This document shows positions 26,860-35,442 of a stretch of 64,000 bases of DNA, in pieces (position 1 is the first letter of the stretch; each line of letters begins with the position of its first letter). Under the pieces are notes generated by a model. The model was not told the origin of the DNA and ran no database searches. It was given only the letters and a program-made list of their open reading frames with translations. The position numbers and the translations under genes were made by a program. Source of the DNA: Streptomyces cynarae (GTDB taxonomy: Bacteria > Actinomycetota > Actinomycetes > Streptomycetales > Streptomycetaceae); contig NZ_CP106793.1 of the NCBI RefSeq assembly GCF_025642135.1, positions 2,339,001 through 2,403,000 on the forward strand. The letters are read 5' to 3'.

Positions 26860-29586
26860 TCAGTGCGCCGCCGACTCCCAGTCCGTCCCGTACCCCACCG
26901 AGACGTCCAGTGGTGCCCGTAGCCGTACCGCTGCTGCCATTTCCCGGCGGACCAGGTCCTCCGTCTGCTGCCGTTCGCCCGGGGCGATCTCCAGCACGAT
27001 TTCGTCGTGGACCTGGAGGAGCATCCGGGACTTCAGGTCCGCCTCACGCAGCGCCCGGTCCACGTTCAGCATCGCGATCTTGACGATGTCCGCCGCCGTA
27101 CCCTGGATCGGGGCGTTCAGCGCCATCCGTTCGGCCGTCTCCCGACGCTGCCGGTTGTCGCTGTTCAGGTCGGGCAGATAGCGGCGGCGGCCGAAGAGCG
27201 TCTCGGTGTAGCCCGTCGCCCTCGCCTCGTCCACCACACGGCGCAGATAGTCGCGCACCCCGCCGAACCGCTCGAAGTACGTGTCCATCAGCGCGCGGGC
27301 CTCCGCCGCCTCGATGTTCAGCTGCTGGGACAGGCCGAACGCCGACAGCCCGTACGCCAGGCCGTAGGACATCGCCTTGATCTTGCGCCGCATCTCCGCG
27401 TCGACCGCGTCACGGCCGACCCCGAAGACCTGGGAGGCGACCGTGGTGTGCAGGTCCTCCCCGGAGGTGAACGCCTGGATCAGGCCCTCGTCCTCGGACA
27501 GGTGGGCCATCACACGCAGCTCGATCTGGCTGTAGTCCGCGGTCATCAGGGATTCGAAGCCCTCACCGACCACGAAGCCCCGGCGGATCGCCCTGCCCTC
27601 GTCCGTGCGCACCGGGATGTTCTGCAGGTTCGGGTCCGTCGACGACAGGCGGCCCGTCGCGGCGACCGTCTGGTTGAACGTGGTGTGGATGCGGCCGTCC
27701 GTCGCGATCGTCTTGATCAGGCCCTCGACCGTCACCCGCAGCTTCGCCTGCTCCCGGTGGCGCAGCATGATCACCGGCAGTTCGTTGTCCGTCTGGGTCG
27801 CCAGCCACGCCAGTGCGTCCGCGTCCGTCGTGTAGCCCGTCTTCGTCTTCTTCGTCTTCGGCAGGCCCAGCTCACCGAAGAGGACCTCCTGGAGCTGCTT
27901 GGGCGAGCCCAGGTTGAACTCGTGCCCCGCCGCGGCGTACGCCTCCTTCACCGCCTGCTGGACGGCGCCCGCGAACATCTGCTCCATGGTCTCCAGATGC
28001 GCTCGGTCCGCGGCGATTCCGTGCCGCTCCATCCGGGCCAGCAGCGCGGAGGTGGGCAGCTCCATGTCGCGCAGCAGATCCGCCGCACCGACCTCCCGCA
28101 GCTTCTCCTCGAACGCCTGGCCGAGGTCCAGGATCGCCCGGGCCTGGATCATCAGCGCCTCGGCCTCGGCGCCCTCGTCCGTACCGAAGGCCAGCTGTCC
28201 GTCCGCCGTGGCCGCGGGCGCCAGCTCACGGCCCAGGTACTCCAGTGAGAGCGCGTCCAGCGCGAAGGAGCGACGGCCCGGCTTGACCAGGTACGCGGCG
28301 AGCGCCGTGTCCATGGTCACGCCCTGAAGGGACCAGCCGTGCTCGGGAAGGACGCGCATCGCGCCCTTGGAGTTGTGCAGGACCTTGGGCCTCGCCGGGT
28401 CGGCGAGCCACTCCGCGAACGCCCTCTCGTCGGCCTCGTCCAGCTCCGCCGGGTCGAACCAGGCCGCCGCGCCGTCGGCCGCGGCGAGCGCGATCTCGGC
28501 CACCGCGCCCGTGCCCAGCGCCCATGAGTCGACCGTGGCGACACCCAGGACCTGTGTGCCGTGCTCGGTCAGCCACGGCTTCAGCTCTCCTGCGCCCAGC
28601 ACCGCCCCGTCCAGCTCGACGCCGTCCGCCACGACCGGGTGCGCTTCGACCTCCTCGGCGCCCGGGTCGACGGCGAAGAGCCGCTCGCGCAGCGAGGGGT
28701 TCCTGATCTCCAGGGTGTCCAGGACCATGGCGACGGTCTTGCGGTCGTACGCGGCACGCCTGAGGTCGGCGACCGCCTTCGGCAGCTCCACCTGCCGCTC
28801 CAGCTCGGTCAGCCGGCGGTTCAGCTTCACCGACTCCAGGTGGTCGCGCAGGTTCTGCCCGGCCTTGCCCTTGACCTCGTCGACGCGCTCGACCAGCTCC
28901 GCGAAGGAGCCGAACTGGTTGATCCACTTCGCCGCCGTCTTCTCACCCACGCCCGGGATGCCGGGCAGGTTGTCCGACGGGTCGCCGCGCAGGGCGGCGA
29001 AGTCCGGGTACTGCGCCGGCGTGAGCCCGTACTTCTCGAACACCTTCTCCGGGGTGAACCGGGTCAGCTCCGAGACGCCCTTGGTCGGATACAGCACCGT
29101 CGTGTGCTCGCTGACCAACTGGAAGGAGTCGCGGTCGCCGGTGACGATCAGCACCTCGAAGCCCTCTGCCTCGGCCTGGGTGGCGAGCGTGGCGATCACG
29201 TCGTCCGCCTCGTACCCCTCGACCGCGAACCGGGCGGCGTGCATGGCGTCCAGCAGCTCGCAGATCAGCTCCACCTGGCCCTTGAACTCGTCCGGGGTCT
29301 TCGAACGGTTCGCCTTGTACTCGGTGAACTCCTCCGAGCGCCAGGTCTTGCGGGAGACGTCGAACGCCACCGCGAAGTGCGTGGGCGCCTCGTCACGCAG
29401 GGTGTTGGCCAGCATCGACGCGAAACCGTAGATCGCGTTCGTCGGCTGGCCGGTCGCGGTGGTGAAGTTCTCCGCGGGCAGCGCGAAGAACGCGCGGTAG
29501 GCCAAGGAGTGCCCGTCCATGAGCATCAGCCGGGGACGGTCGCCGCCGGTAGTCTTGTCGGTCTGCTTCGATGCTGTCTCTGCCAC
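26860..29586 (-). CDS. polA: DNA polymerase I
   Basis: A 908-residue polymerase for Okazaki fragment processing and repair. The 5'-3' exonuclease domain is at about 20-310 (LMLMDGHSLAYRAFF, DVIATLATQAEAEGFEVLIV). A degenerate 3'-5' exonuclease domain follows: the Exo I DxE motif is absent and the Exo II aspartate is replaced (HNSKGAMRVL), so proofreading should be lost, as in several actinobacterial PolA. The polymerase domain has motif A (ADYSQIELRVMAHLS), the O-helix (RRKIKAMSYGLAYGLSAFG) and motif C (QVHDEIVLE). GTG 29586 gives the usual start MAETASKQTDK. It is divergent from the molybdopterin oxidoreductase gene. Confidence 0.97.
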   Translation of the reverse strand: MAETASKQTDKTTGGDRPRLMLMDGHSLAYRAFFALPAENFTTATGQPTNAIYGFASMLANTLRDEAPTHFAVAFDVSRKTWRSEEFTEYKANRSKTPDEFKGQVELICELLDAMHAARFAVEGYEADDVIATLATQAEAEGFEVLIVTGDRDSFQLVSEHTTVLYPTKGVSELTRFTPEKVFEKYGLTPAQYPDFAALRGDPSDNLPGIPGVGEKTAAKWINQFGSFAELVERVDEVKGKAGQNLRDHLESVKLNRRLTELERQVELPKAVADLRRAAYDRKTVAMVLDTLEIRNPSLRERLFAVDPGAEEVEAHPVVADGVELDGAVLGAGELKPWLTEHGTQVLGVATVDSWALGTGAVAEIALAAADGAAAWFDPAELDEADERAFAEWLADPARPKVLHNSKGAMRVLPEHGWSLQGVTMDTALAAYLVKPGRRSFALDALSLEYLGRELAPAATADGQLAFGTDEGAEAEALMIQARAILDLGQAFEEKLREVGAADLLRDMELPTSALLARMERHGIAADRAHLETMEQMFAGAVQQAVKEAYAAAGHEFNLGSPKQLQEVLFGELGLPKTKKTKTGYTTDADALAWLATQTDNELPVIMLRHREQAKLRVTVEGLIKTIATDGRIHTTFNQTVAATGRLSSTDPNLQNIPVRTDEGRAIRRGFVVGEGFESLMTADYSQIELRVMAHLSEDEGLIQAFTSGEDLHTTVASQVFGVGRDAVDAEMRRKIKAMSYGLAYGLSAFGLSQQLNIEAAEARALMDTYFERFGGVRDYLRRVVDEARATGYTETLFGRRRYLPDLNSDNRQRRETAERMALNAPIQGTAADIVKIAMLNVDRALREADLKSRMLLQVHDEIVLEIAPGERQQTEDLVRREMAAAVRLRAPLDVSVGYGTDWESAAH

Positions 29587-29742
29587 GCCCCCGATCCTGC
29601 CACGCCCCACTGACACTCGGCCCCGGCCGTGGGCTCCTCCGGCGGCCGGACGGGGCCTCTCGGTGCCCGGGCGGTGCCGCAGCGCCCCGCGAGGCCAGGT
29701 GCAGGGACCGGCGCCGCCCCGTCGCCGCCGAGACTCCACATC

Positions 29743-29777
29743 GTTGCCTGTTCCGCAACCATTGCATGATACGGAAC
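29743..29777. promoter_or_regulatory. Overlapping dyads upstream of the molybdopterin oxidoreductase
   Basis: GTTGC/GCAAC (29743-29747, 29755-29759) overlaps GTTCCG/CGGAAC (29750-29755, 29772-29777) in the divergent gap between polA and the oxidoreductase. The region is AT-richer than its surroundings and lies about 100 bp before the oxidoreductase start. It may be an operator. No regulator is identified. Confidence 0.35.
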
Positions 29778-29873
29778 TATGGTCCCTGCCCTCCACGCAC
29801 TGCCGTCGTTGTCGGCAGCGCGTGCGAGGATCAGAGACGTAGTTCACGGGTGCCGGTGAAGGAGAGCGCAGCG

Positions 29874-32177
29874 ATGGCAACGAAGCCGCCCATGGGCGAT
29901 CCGGTTCAGGACGCGCCGCAGGTCGCCGAGCCCAAGCACGCCGCGGCGGGGCTGCCGGCGATCGGGCACACCCTGCGCATCGCCCAGCAGCAGATGGGCG
30001 TGCGCCGCACCGCGCTGACCCTCCTGCGCGTCAACCAGAAGGACGGCTTCGACTGCCCTGGCTGCGCCTGGCCCGAGCCGGACCACCGGCACAAGGCGGA
30101 GTTCTGTGAGAACGGCGCGAAGGCGGTGGCCGAAGAGGCCACCCTGCGCCGGGTCACCCCCGAGTTCTTCGCCGCGCACCCGGTGACCGACCTCGCCGGC
30201 CGCAGCGGCTACTGGCTGGGCCAGCAGGGGCGGCTGACGCACCCCATGTACCTGCCGGAGGGCGCCGACCACTACGAGCCGGTCACCTGGGAGCGCGCCT
30301 TCGACATCATCGCCGAGGAGATCGCCGCCCTCGACTCCCCCGACCAGGCCGTCTTCTACACCTCCGGCCGCACCAGCAACGAGGCCGCGTTCCTCTACCA
30401 GCTGTTCGCCCGCGAGCTGGGCACCAACAACCTGCCCGACTGTTCGAACATGTGCCACGAGTCGTCCGGCTCCGCACTGTCCGAGACGATCGGCATCGGC
30501 AAGGGCAGCGTCCTGCTCGAAGACCTCTACAAGGCGGACCTGATCATCGTCGCCGGGCAGAACCCCGGCACGAACCACCCGCGCATGCTCTCCGCCCTGG
30601 AGAAGGCCAAGGCGAACGGCGCGCGGATCATCAGCGTCAACCCTCTGCCCGAGGCGGGCCTGGAGCGGTTCAAGAACCCCCAGACACCCAAGGGCCTCAC
30701 CGCGGGCGCCGCGCTCACCGACCTGTTCCTGCAGATCCGCATCGGCGGAGACCAGGCCCTCTTCCGCCTCCTGAACAAGCTGATCCTCGCTGAGCACGAC
30801 AGCGCCTCCGGCGCGGGGTCCGGCGCGATCGACGAGGACTTCGTCCGCGACCACACCCACGGCTTCGAGGAGTTCGCGAAGGCCGCCCGCGCCGCCGACT
30901 GGGACGAGACGCTCACGGCGACCGGACTCACGCGCGAGGAGATCGAGAAGGCCCTGCGGATGGTCCTCGCCTCGCAGCGCACCATCGTCTGCTGGGCGAT
31001 GGGCCTCACCCAGCACAAGCACTCGGTTCCCACCATCCGCGAGGTGGTCAACTTCCTCCTGCTGCGCGGCAACATCGGCCGCCCCGGTGCGGGCGTGTGC
31101 CCGGTGCGCGGTCACTCGAACGTGCAGGGCGACCGCACGATGGGCATCTTCGAACGGCCCGCGCCCGCCTTCCTGGACGCCCTGGAGAAGGAGTTCGGGT
31201 TCGCGCCGCCGCGCGAGCACGGCTACGACGTCGTCCGGGCCATCCGCGCGCTGCGGGACGGCGAGGCCAAGGTCTTCTTCGCGATGGGCGGCAACTTCGT
31301 GTCCGCCTCCCCCGACACGGAGGTGACGGAAGCCGCCATGCGGCGCGCCCGCCTGACCGTGCACGTGTCGACGAAGCTGAACCGCTCGCATGCGGTCACC
31401 GGCGCGCGCGCCCTGATCCTGCCCACCCTCGGCCGTACCGAGCGCGACCTTCAGGGCGGCGGCGAGCAGTTCGTCACCGTCGAGGACTCCATGGGCATGG
31501 TGCACGCCTCCCGCGGCCGTCTGGAGCCCGCGAGCCCGCACCTGCTCTCCGAGCCGGCCATCGTGTGCCGCCTCGCCCGCCGGGTGCTCGGCGCCGACAG
31601 CAAGGTGTCGTGGGAGGAGTTCGAGAAGGACTACGCGACCATCCGCGACCGCATCGCGCGCGTGATCCCCGGCTTCGAGGACTTCAACGCGCGCGTGGCC
31701 CGCCCGGGCGGATTCGCACTCCCCCACGCCCCCCGCGACGAGCGCCGCTTCCCCACCGCCACCGGCAAGGCCAACTTCACGGCGGCCCCCGTGGAGTACC
31801 CGAAGCCGCCCGAGGGCCGGCTCCTGCTGCAGACCCTGCGCTCCCACGACCAGTACAACACCACGATCTACGGCCTCGACGACCGCTACCGGGGGATCAA
31901 GAACGGCCGCCGCGTCGTCCTGGTCCACCCCGAGGACGCCCGTGCGCTCGGCGTGGCGGACGGCTCGTACGTCGACCTGGTCAGCGAGTGGCAGGACGGC
32001 GTCGAGCGGCGCGCCCCCGGCTTCCGCGTCGTGCACTACCCCACCGCGCGGGGCTGCGCGGCCGCCTACTACCCCGAGACCAACGTGCTGGTCCCGCTGG
32101 ACGCCACCGCCGACACCAGCAACACCCCCGCGAGCAAGTCCGTGGTGGTCCGCCTGGAACAATCGGCGACCGACTGA
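29874..32177 (+). CDS. FdhF/YdeP-family molybdopterin oxidoreductase
   Basis: A 767-residue enzyme related to the catalytic subunit of formate dehydrogenases. N-terminal cysteines FDCPGCAWPEP and EFCENG are typical of the YdeP group. The molybdopterin domain has YTSGRTSNEAAFLYQLFARE, the NMCHESSGSAL cysteine segment, VAGQNPGTNHPRML, and the second cofactor motif GVCPVRGHSNVQGDRTMG. The C-terminal DMSO-reductase fold segment VLVHPEDARALGVADG is present. It is probably cytoplasmic with bis-MGD. YdeP proteins are linked to acid resistance in E. coli, but the substrate here is unknown. AAGGAG lies about ten bases before the ATG. The divergent neighbour is polA. Confidence 0.9.
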   Translation: MATKPPMGDPVQDAPQVAEPKHAAAGLPAIGHTLRIAQQQMGVRRTALTLLRVNQKDGFDCPGCAWPEPDHRHKAEFCENGAKAVAEEATLRRVTPEFFAAHPVTDLAGRSGYWLGQQGRLTHPMYLPEGADHYEPVTWERAFDIIAEEIAALDSPDQAVFYTSGRTSNEAAFLYQLFARELGTNNLPDCSNMCHESSGSALSETIGIGKGSVLLEDLYKADLIIVAGQNPGTNHPRMLSALEKAKANGARIISVNPLPEAGLERFKNPQTPKGLTAGAALTDLFLQIRIGGDQALFRLLNKLILAEHDSASGAGSGAIDEDFVRDHTHGFEEFAKAARAADWDETLTATGLTREEIEKALRMVLASQRTIVCWAMGLTQHKHSVPTIREVVNFLLLRGNIGRPGAGVCPVRGHSNVQGDRTMGIFERPAPAFLDALEKEFGFAPPREHGYDVVRAIRALRDGEAKVFFAMGGNFVSASPDTEVTEAAMRRARLTVHVSTKLNRSHAVTGARALILPTLGRTERDLQGGGEQFVTVEDSMGMVHASRGRLEPASPHLLSEPAIVCRLARRVLGADSKVSWEEFEKDYATIRDRIARVIPGFEDFNARVARPGGFALPHAPRDERRFPTATGKANFTAAPVEYPKPPEGRLLLQTLRSHDQYNTTIYGLDDRYRGIKNGRRVVLVHPEDARALGVADGSYVDLVSEWQDGVERRAPGFRVVHYPTARGCAAAYYPETNVLVPLDATADTSNTPASKSVVVRLEQSATD

Positions 32178-32231
32178 GCGTTTGCTCAGCCACAGTCGAG
32201 TGACCGATCACCACGAACGGAGCCGTGCCCC

Positions 32232-32720
32232 ATGGGCGAGCAGCACACCGTGAAGTTCCCCCAGGAAGTCGTCGACGAGTACGCCGCGCTCGGCGTCGAC
32301 CTGCCCGCCCTCTTCTCCGCCGGGCACCTCGGCACGCGGATGGGCGTCCAAATCGTCGAGGCGTCCGCAGAGCGCGTCGTCGGCACCATGCCGGTGGAGG
32401 GCAACACCCAGCCGTACGGACTGCTCCACGGCGGCGCCTCCGCCGTCCTCGCCGAGACCCTCGGCTCGGTCGGCGCCATGCTGCACGGCGGCAGCTCCAA
32501 GATCGCCGTAGGTGTCGACCTGAACTGCACCCACCACCGCGGGGTGCGCTCGGGTCTGGTCACCGGCGTGGCCACCCCCGTACACCGGGGGCGCTCCACG
32601 GCGACGTACGAAATCGTCATCAGCAACGAGGGCGGCAAGCGCGTGTGCACCGCCCGCCTCACCTGTCTGCTGCGCGATGTGCAGCCCGGCGACGAGGCGC
32701 ACCTGCGCACGGCGGACTGA
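32232..32720 (+). CDS. PaaI-type hotdog thioesterase
   Basis: A 162-residue thioesterase with a hotdog fold. The motif QPYGLLHGGASAVLAETLGSVGA carries the HGG loop and the catalytic acid on the central helix. The C-terminal strands GVDLNCTHHRGVRSGLVTG and TCLLRDVQ complete the domain. Such enzymes hydrolyse aryl- or acyl-CoA thioesters. The gene starts 54 bp after the oxidoreductase gene on the same strand, so they may be co-transcribed, though no functional link is evident. Confidence 0.88.
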   Translation: MGEQHTVKFPQEVVDEYAALGVDLPALFSAGHLGTRMGVQIVEASAERVVGTMPVEGNTQPYGLLHGGASAVLAETLGSVGAMLHGGSSKIAVGVDLNCTHHRGVRSGLVTGVATPVHRGRSTATYEIVISNEGGKRVCTARLTCLLRDVQPGDEAHLRTAD

Positions 32721-32783
32721 GCGGCGAAAGCCCACGCCTGCAACGCCGTTGCCCCCGGACATCCGGCGGCTTAGCGTCATGGC

Positions 32784-33206
32784 ATGAGAACGGGAGGAGT
32801 CCCCCGGCCGGGGCCGACTGCGTACAAGGGGTGGCTCGGACCGGCGCTGCTGACGAGCGCGGTGGCCACCGGCTGCGGCACCTTGGGTCAGAGCGACGCC
32901 ACGAGCACGGGACGGGCCGCCTCCCCCTCGGCGTCGCCACGGGCCACGCCTGACGAGGAGTTGTGCGCGCGGGTCGCCGCCTGCTGGTCGCGCAAAGTGC
33001 TGGACACCCACACCCACGGGCACCACCCGTCGTCGGGGCTCCCCAACGGTCAGTGCGAGATGCTCCGGACGGCCGCGGACGCCGCGCCGGCCGAAGGGAG
33101 GCTTCAAAACCCGGAAGCCGCCGACAAGCTGATCGTCCGTCAGGCCCGCGAGGGTTGTGCCGCCTGGTGTCGCACCGGCGGCCCGAGCAAGGGCCCGTGG
33201 GGTTGA
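32784..33206 (+). CDS. Hypothetical exported protein, lipoprotein-like
   Basis: A 140-residue protein with a weak export signal: GPALLTSAVATGC ends in a lipobox-like VATGC at about residue 31. A Ser/Thr/Pro stretch follows, then a small domain with five further cysteines (ELCARVAACW, GQCEML, EGCAAWC) that could form disulfides outside the cell. No family is recognised. Its last codons overlap the start of the next gene by about ten bases, so the two are a coupled pair. Confidence 0.6.
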   Translation: MRTGGVPRPGPTAYKGWLGPALLTSAVATGCGTLGQSDATSTGRAASPSASPRATPDEELCARVAACWSRKVLDTHTHGHHPSSGLPNGQCEMLRTAADAAPAEGRLQNPEAADKLIVRQAREGCAAWCRTGGPSKGPWG

Positions 33207-33811
33207 GCGGCGTAGGCCCCCTCGAGCCGGGCGAGGGCACGCACGCGGGGGACGTGGATACGGACGGCGTGCCCGGTGTCCGCCGCGGGCCTCTGGCCCG
33301 GCTGCCCGACCGGCACCGCCGTGCGGTCCTCACGGCCGCGACAGCCGCCGCCCTCCTCGCGGGCGGCGGCTATGTCTACGCGACCAGACCCCACAAGCCA
33401 CCGGCGCCGGCCCCGCCGTACCCCTCCCAGGTGGTCGACATCACCTACCTGCACACCGAGGCCACACCCCGGGGCGCACCCGCCGGGAGCTTCAGTTTCG
33501 AGGTCGCACTGCGCGTACAGTCCGGCCCGCCGGTCACCGTGACTCGGATGGCCCAGCCCTACGCCGGCCTGTCACTGACCTCCGAGCCCGCCGTCCCTTT
33601 CCGGACGGCGGCAGGATCCATTCGCAAGATCACCATCACCATGCATGTGACGGATTGCGCGAAAGCGCCGGAGAACGCCGGACTCCCTTTCCTGGACGTA
33701 ACTCTGCGTAATACGCACGCAATAGAGGCTCACAGTTACATACCCGGGCCACGGTATGCGCACGACCTCTCGCAAGCCCTGCAAGTCGCCTGCAGCAACC
33801 GTTCCGGGTAA
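33197..33811 (+). CDS. Hypothetical single-pass membrane protein with extracellular domain
   Basis: A protein of about 204 residues with one transmembrane helix (AVLTAATAAALLAGGGYVYA, about residues 40-60), a proline-rich stalk (PHKPPAPAPPYPSQ) and an extracytoplasmic beta-rich domain (EVALRVQSGPPVTVTRMAQP, ITITMHVTDC). GTG 33197 is my choice. It overlaps the upstream gene, and a TTG at 33203 is also possible. The pair with the cysteine-rich upstream protein suggests a surface complex, but nothing else is known. Confidence 0.65.
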   Translation: MGLSGVGPLEPGEGTHAGDVDTDGVPGVRRGPLARLPDRHRRAVLTAATAAALLAGGGYVYATRPHKPPAPAPPYPSQVVDITYLHTEATPRGAPAGSFSFEVALRVQSGPPVTVTRMAQPYAGLSLTSEPAVPFRTAAGSIRKITITMHVTDCAKAPENAGLPFLDVTLRNTHAIEAHSYIPGPRYAHDLSQALQVACSNRSG

Positions 33812-34098
33812 TGACCAAAACGACTGAGACACCTGAACGCACCCCGGCACGTCCTGCGAGTTCTCACTATGCGGACTGGGCGAATCAGTCCGAATTCCGC
33901 TCTTCCGCCCACCCAGTACCGCTCTCCATTACCCGGTGTCATAACAAGAGCGTCACAGCCTCGTTCAACCTCTCCTTTACCTCCCCCACACCCGCTTAGA
34001 GTCACGGCCAGTCACCGCGCGGTCTGAATGTCAGTTCGGCCCAGCGCTCGACTCGGCCGCTTCCAGGGGGGAGGGCCGTGCCAGGGAAAGGACTGATC
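33812..34098. promoter_or_regulatory. Promoter region of the liv operon
   Basis: A 287-bp gap with lower GC than its neighbours. TAGAGT at 33997-34002 is a good -10 candidate for the binding-protein gene about 97 bp downstream; a -35 box is not clear (TTTACC lies at 15-bp spacing). No gene or hairpin was seen. Confidence 0.45.
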
Positions 34099-35328
34099 GT
34101 GCGTCAACGTTCGCTCATCGCCATCACCGCCGCGCTGGCGGCGGGAGCACTCACCCTCACCGCCTGCGGCTCGCGCGACAGCGGCGACAAGGGCTCGTCC
34201 GGCAACGGCGGTACCACCGTCACCATCGGAGTCGACGCCCCGCTGACCGGCGACCTGTCCGCCATGGGCCTGGGTATCAAGAACTCGGCCGACCTCGCTG
34301 TCAAGAACGCCAACAAGCAGAACTACGTCAAGGGCATCACCTTCAAGATCGAAGCCCTCGACGACCAGAAGCAGCCGTCCCAGGGCCAGCAGAACGCCAC
34401 CAAGCTCGTCGCCGACAGCAACGTCCTCGGCGTCGTCGGCCCGCTGAACTCCTCCGTCGCCGAGTCGATGCAGAAGGTCTTCGACGACGCCAAGCTCGTC
34501 GAGGTCTCCCCGGCCAACACCGGCCCGGCCCTCACCCAGGGCGCGGACTGGCAGACCAAGAAGGTGCGCCCCTACAAGTCGTACTTCCGCACCGCGACCA
34601 CGGACGCCATCCAGGGCCCGTTCGCCGCCCAGTACGTCTACAACGACGCCAAGAAGAAGAAGGTCTTCGTCATCGACGACAAGAAGACCTACGGCGCGGG
34701 CCTCGCCGGCACCTTCACCGAGGAGTTCAAGAAGCTCGGCGGCACGGTCGTCGGCACCGAGCACATCAACCCTGACACCACGGACTTCTCCGCGGTCGCC
34801 ACCAAGGTGAAGAACTCGGGTGCGGACGTCGTCTACTACGGCGGCGAGTACCCGCAGGCAGGCCCGCTCAGCAAGCAGATCAAGGCCGCCGGTGCCAAGA
34901 TCCCGCTCGTCGGCGGCGACGGCATCAACGACGCCACCTACGGCAAGCTGGCCGGCCCCGAGGCCACCGGCGACCTCGCCACCTCGGTCGGCGCCCCCGT
35001 CGAGTCCCTCCCCTCCGCCAAGCAGTTCGTCGCCGACTACAAGGCCGCCGGCTACAAGGACGAGTACTCCGCCTACGGCGGCTACTCCTACGACTCCGCC
35101 TGGGCGATCATCGAGGCCGTGAAGAAGGTCGTCGAGGACAACGGCGGCAAGCTGCCCTCCGACGCCCGCGCCAAGGTCACCGCCGCCATGCAGAACGTCT
35201 CCTTCGACGGTGTGACCGGCAAGGTCTCCTTCGACGAGTTCGGTGACGCCACCAACAAGCAGCTCACCGTGTACGCCGTCAAGAACGGTGCCTTCACGGC
35301 CGTCAAGTCCGGTACCTTCACCGGCTGA
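34099..35328 (+). CDS. Branched-chain amino acid ABC transporter, substrate-binding lipoprotein
   Basis: A 409-residue lipoprotein that captures leucine, isoleucine, valine or related compounds outside the cell. The signal peptide ends in the lipobox LTAC at residue 24 (ALAAGALTLTACGS). The type I periplasmic-binding fold is clear: VTIGVDAPLTGDLSAMGLGI, GVVGPLNSSVAESM, KKVFVIDDKKTYGAGLA and VGGDGINDATYG. GTG 34099 has AAAGGA seven bases upstream; an earlier in-frame start at 34078 lacks a site. It is the first gene of the liv operon and is followed by a strong hairpin, which would keep its transcript more abundant than the permease genes. Confidence 0.94.
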   Translation: MRQRSLIAITAALAAGALTLTACGSRDSGDKGSSGNGGTTVTIGVDAPLTGDLSAMGLGIKNSADLAVKNANKQNYVKGITFKIEALDDQKQPSQGQQNATKLVADSNVLGVVGPLNSSVAESMQKVFDDAKLVEVSPANTGPALTQGADWQTKKVRPYKSYFRTATTDAIQGPFAAQYVYNDAKKKKVFVIDDKKTYGAGLAGTFTEEFKKLGGTVVGTEHINPDTTDFSAVATKVKNSGADVVYYGGEYPQAGPLSKQIKAAGAKIPLVGGDGINDATYGKLAGPEATGDLATSVGAPVESLPSAKQFVADYKAAGYKDEYSAYGGYSYDSAWAIIEAVKKVVEDNGGKLPSDARAKVTAAMQNVSFDGVTGKVSFDEFGDATNKQLTVYAVKNGAFTAVKSGTFTG

Positions 35329-35352
35329 CCACGCCCGCACCATCCTCACGAG

Positions 35353-35388
35353 CCGCGCGGGGCGCTGTTCCACTGGCGCCCCGCGCGG
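35353..35388 (+). terminator. Attenuating hairpin between binding-protein gene and livH
   Basis: A perfect 13-bp stem (35353-35365 with 35376-35388, loop of 10) lies in the 114-bp gap. It probably stabilises the upstream mRNA or stops part of transcription before the permease genes. Confidence 0.75.
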
Positions 35389-35442
35389 ACTCGCATCCGG
35401 ACACATCCGTCGAACTTTTCCGAACGTCTCGGAGGACATGCG

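Noticed and set aside
33811..33999. 62-codon frame in the gap before the liv operon
   Set aside because: It has no ribosome site, unusual codon use for this genome and no recognisable domain.
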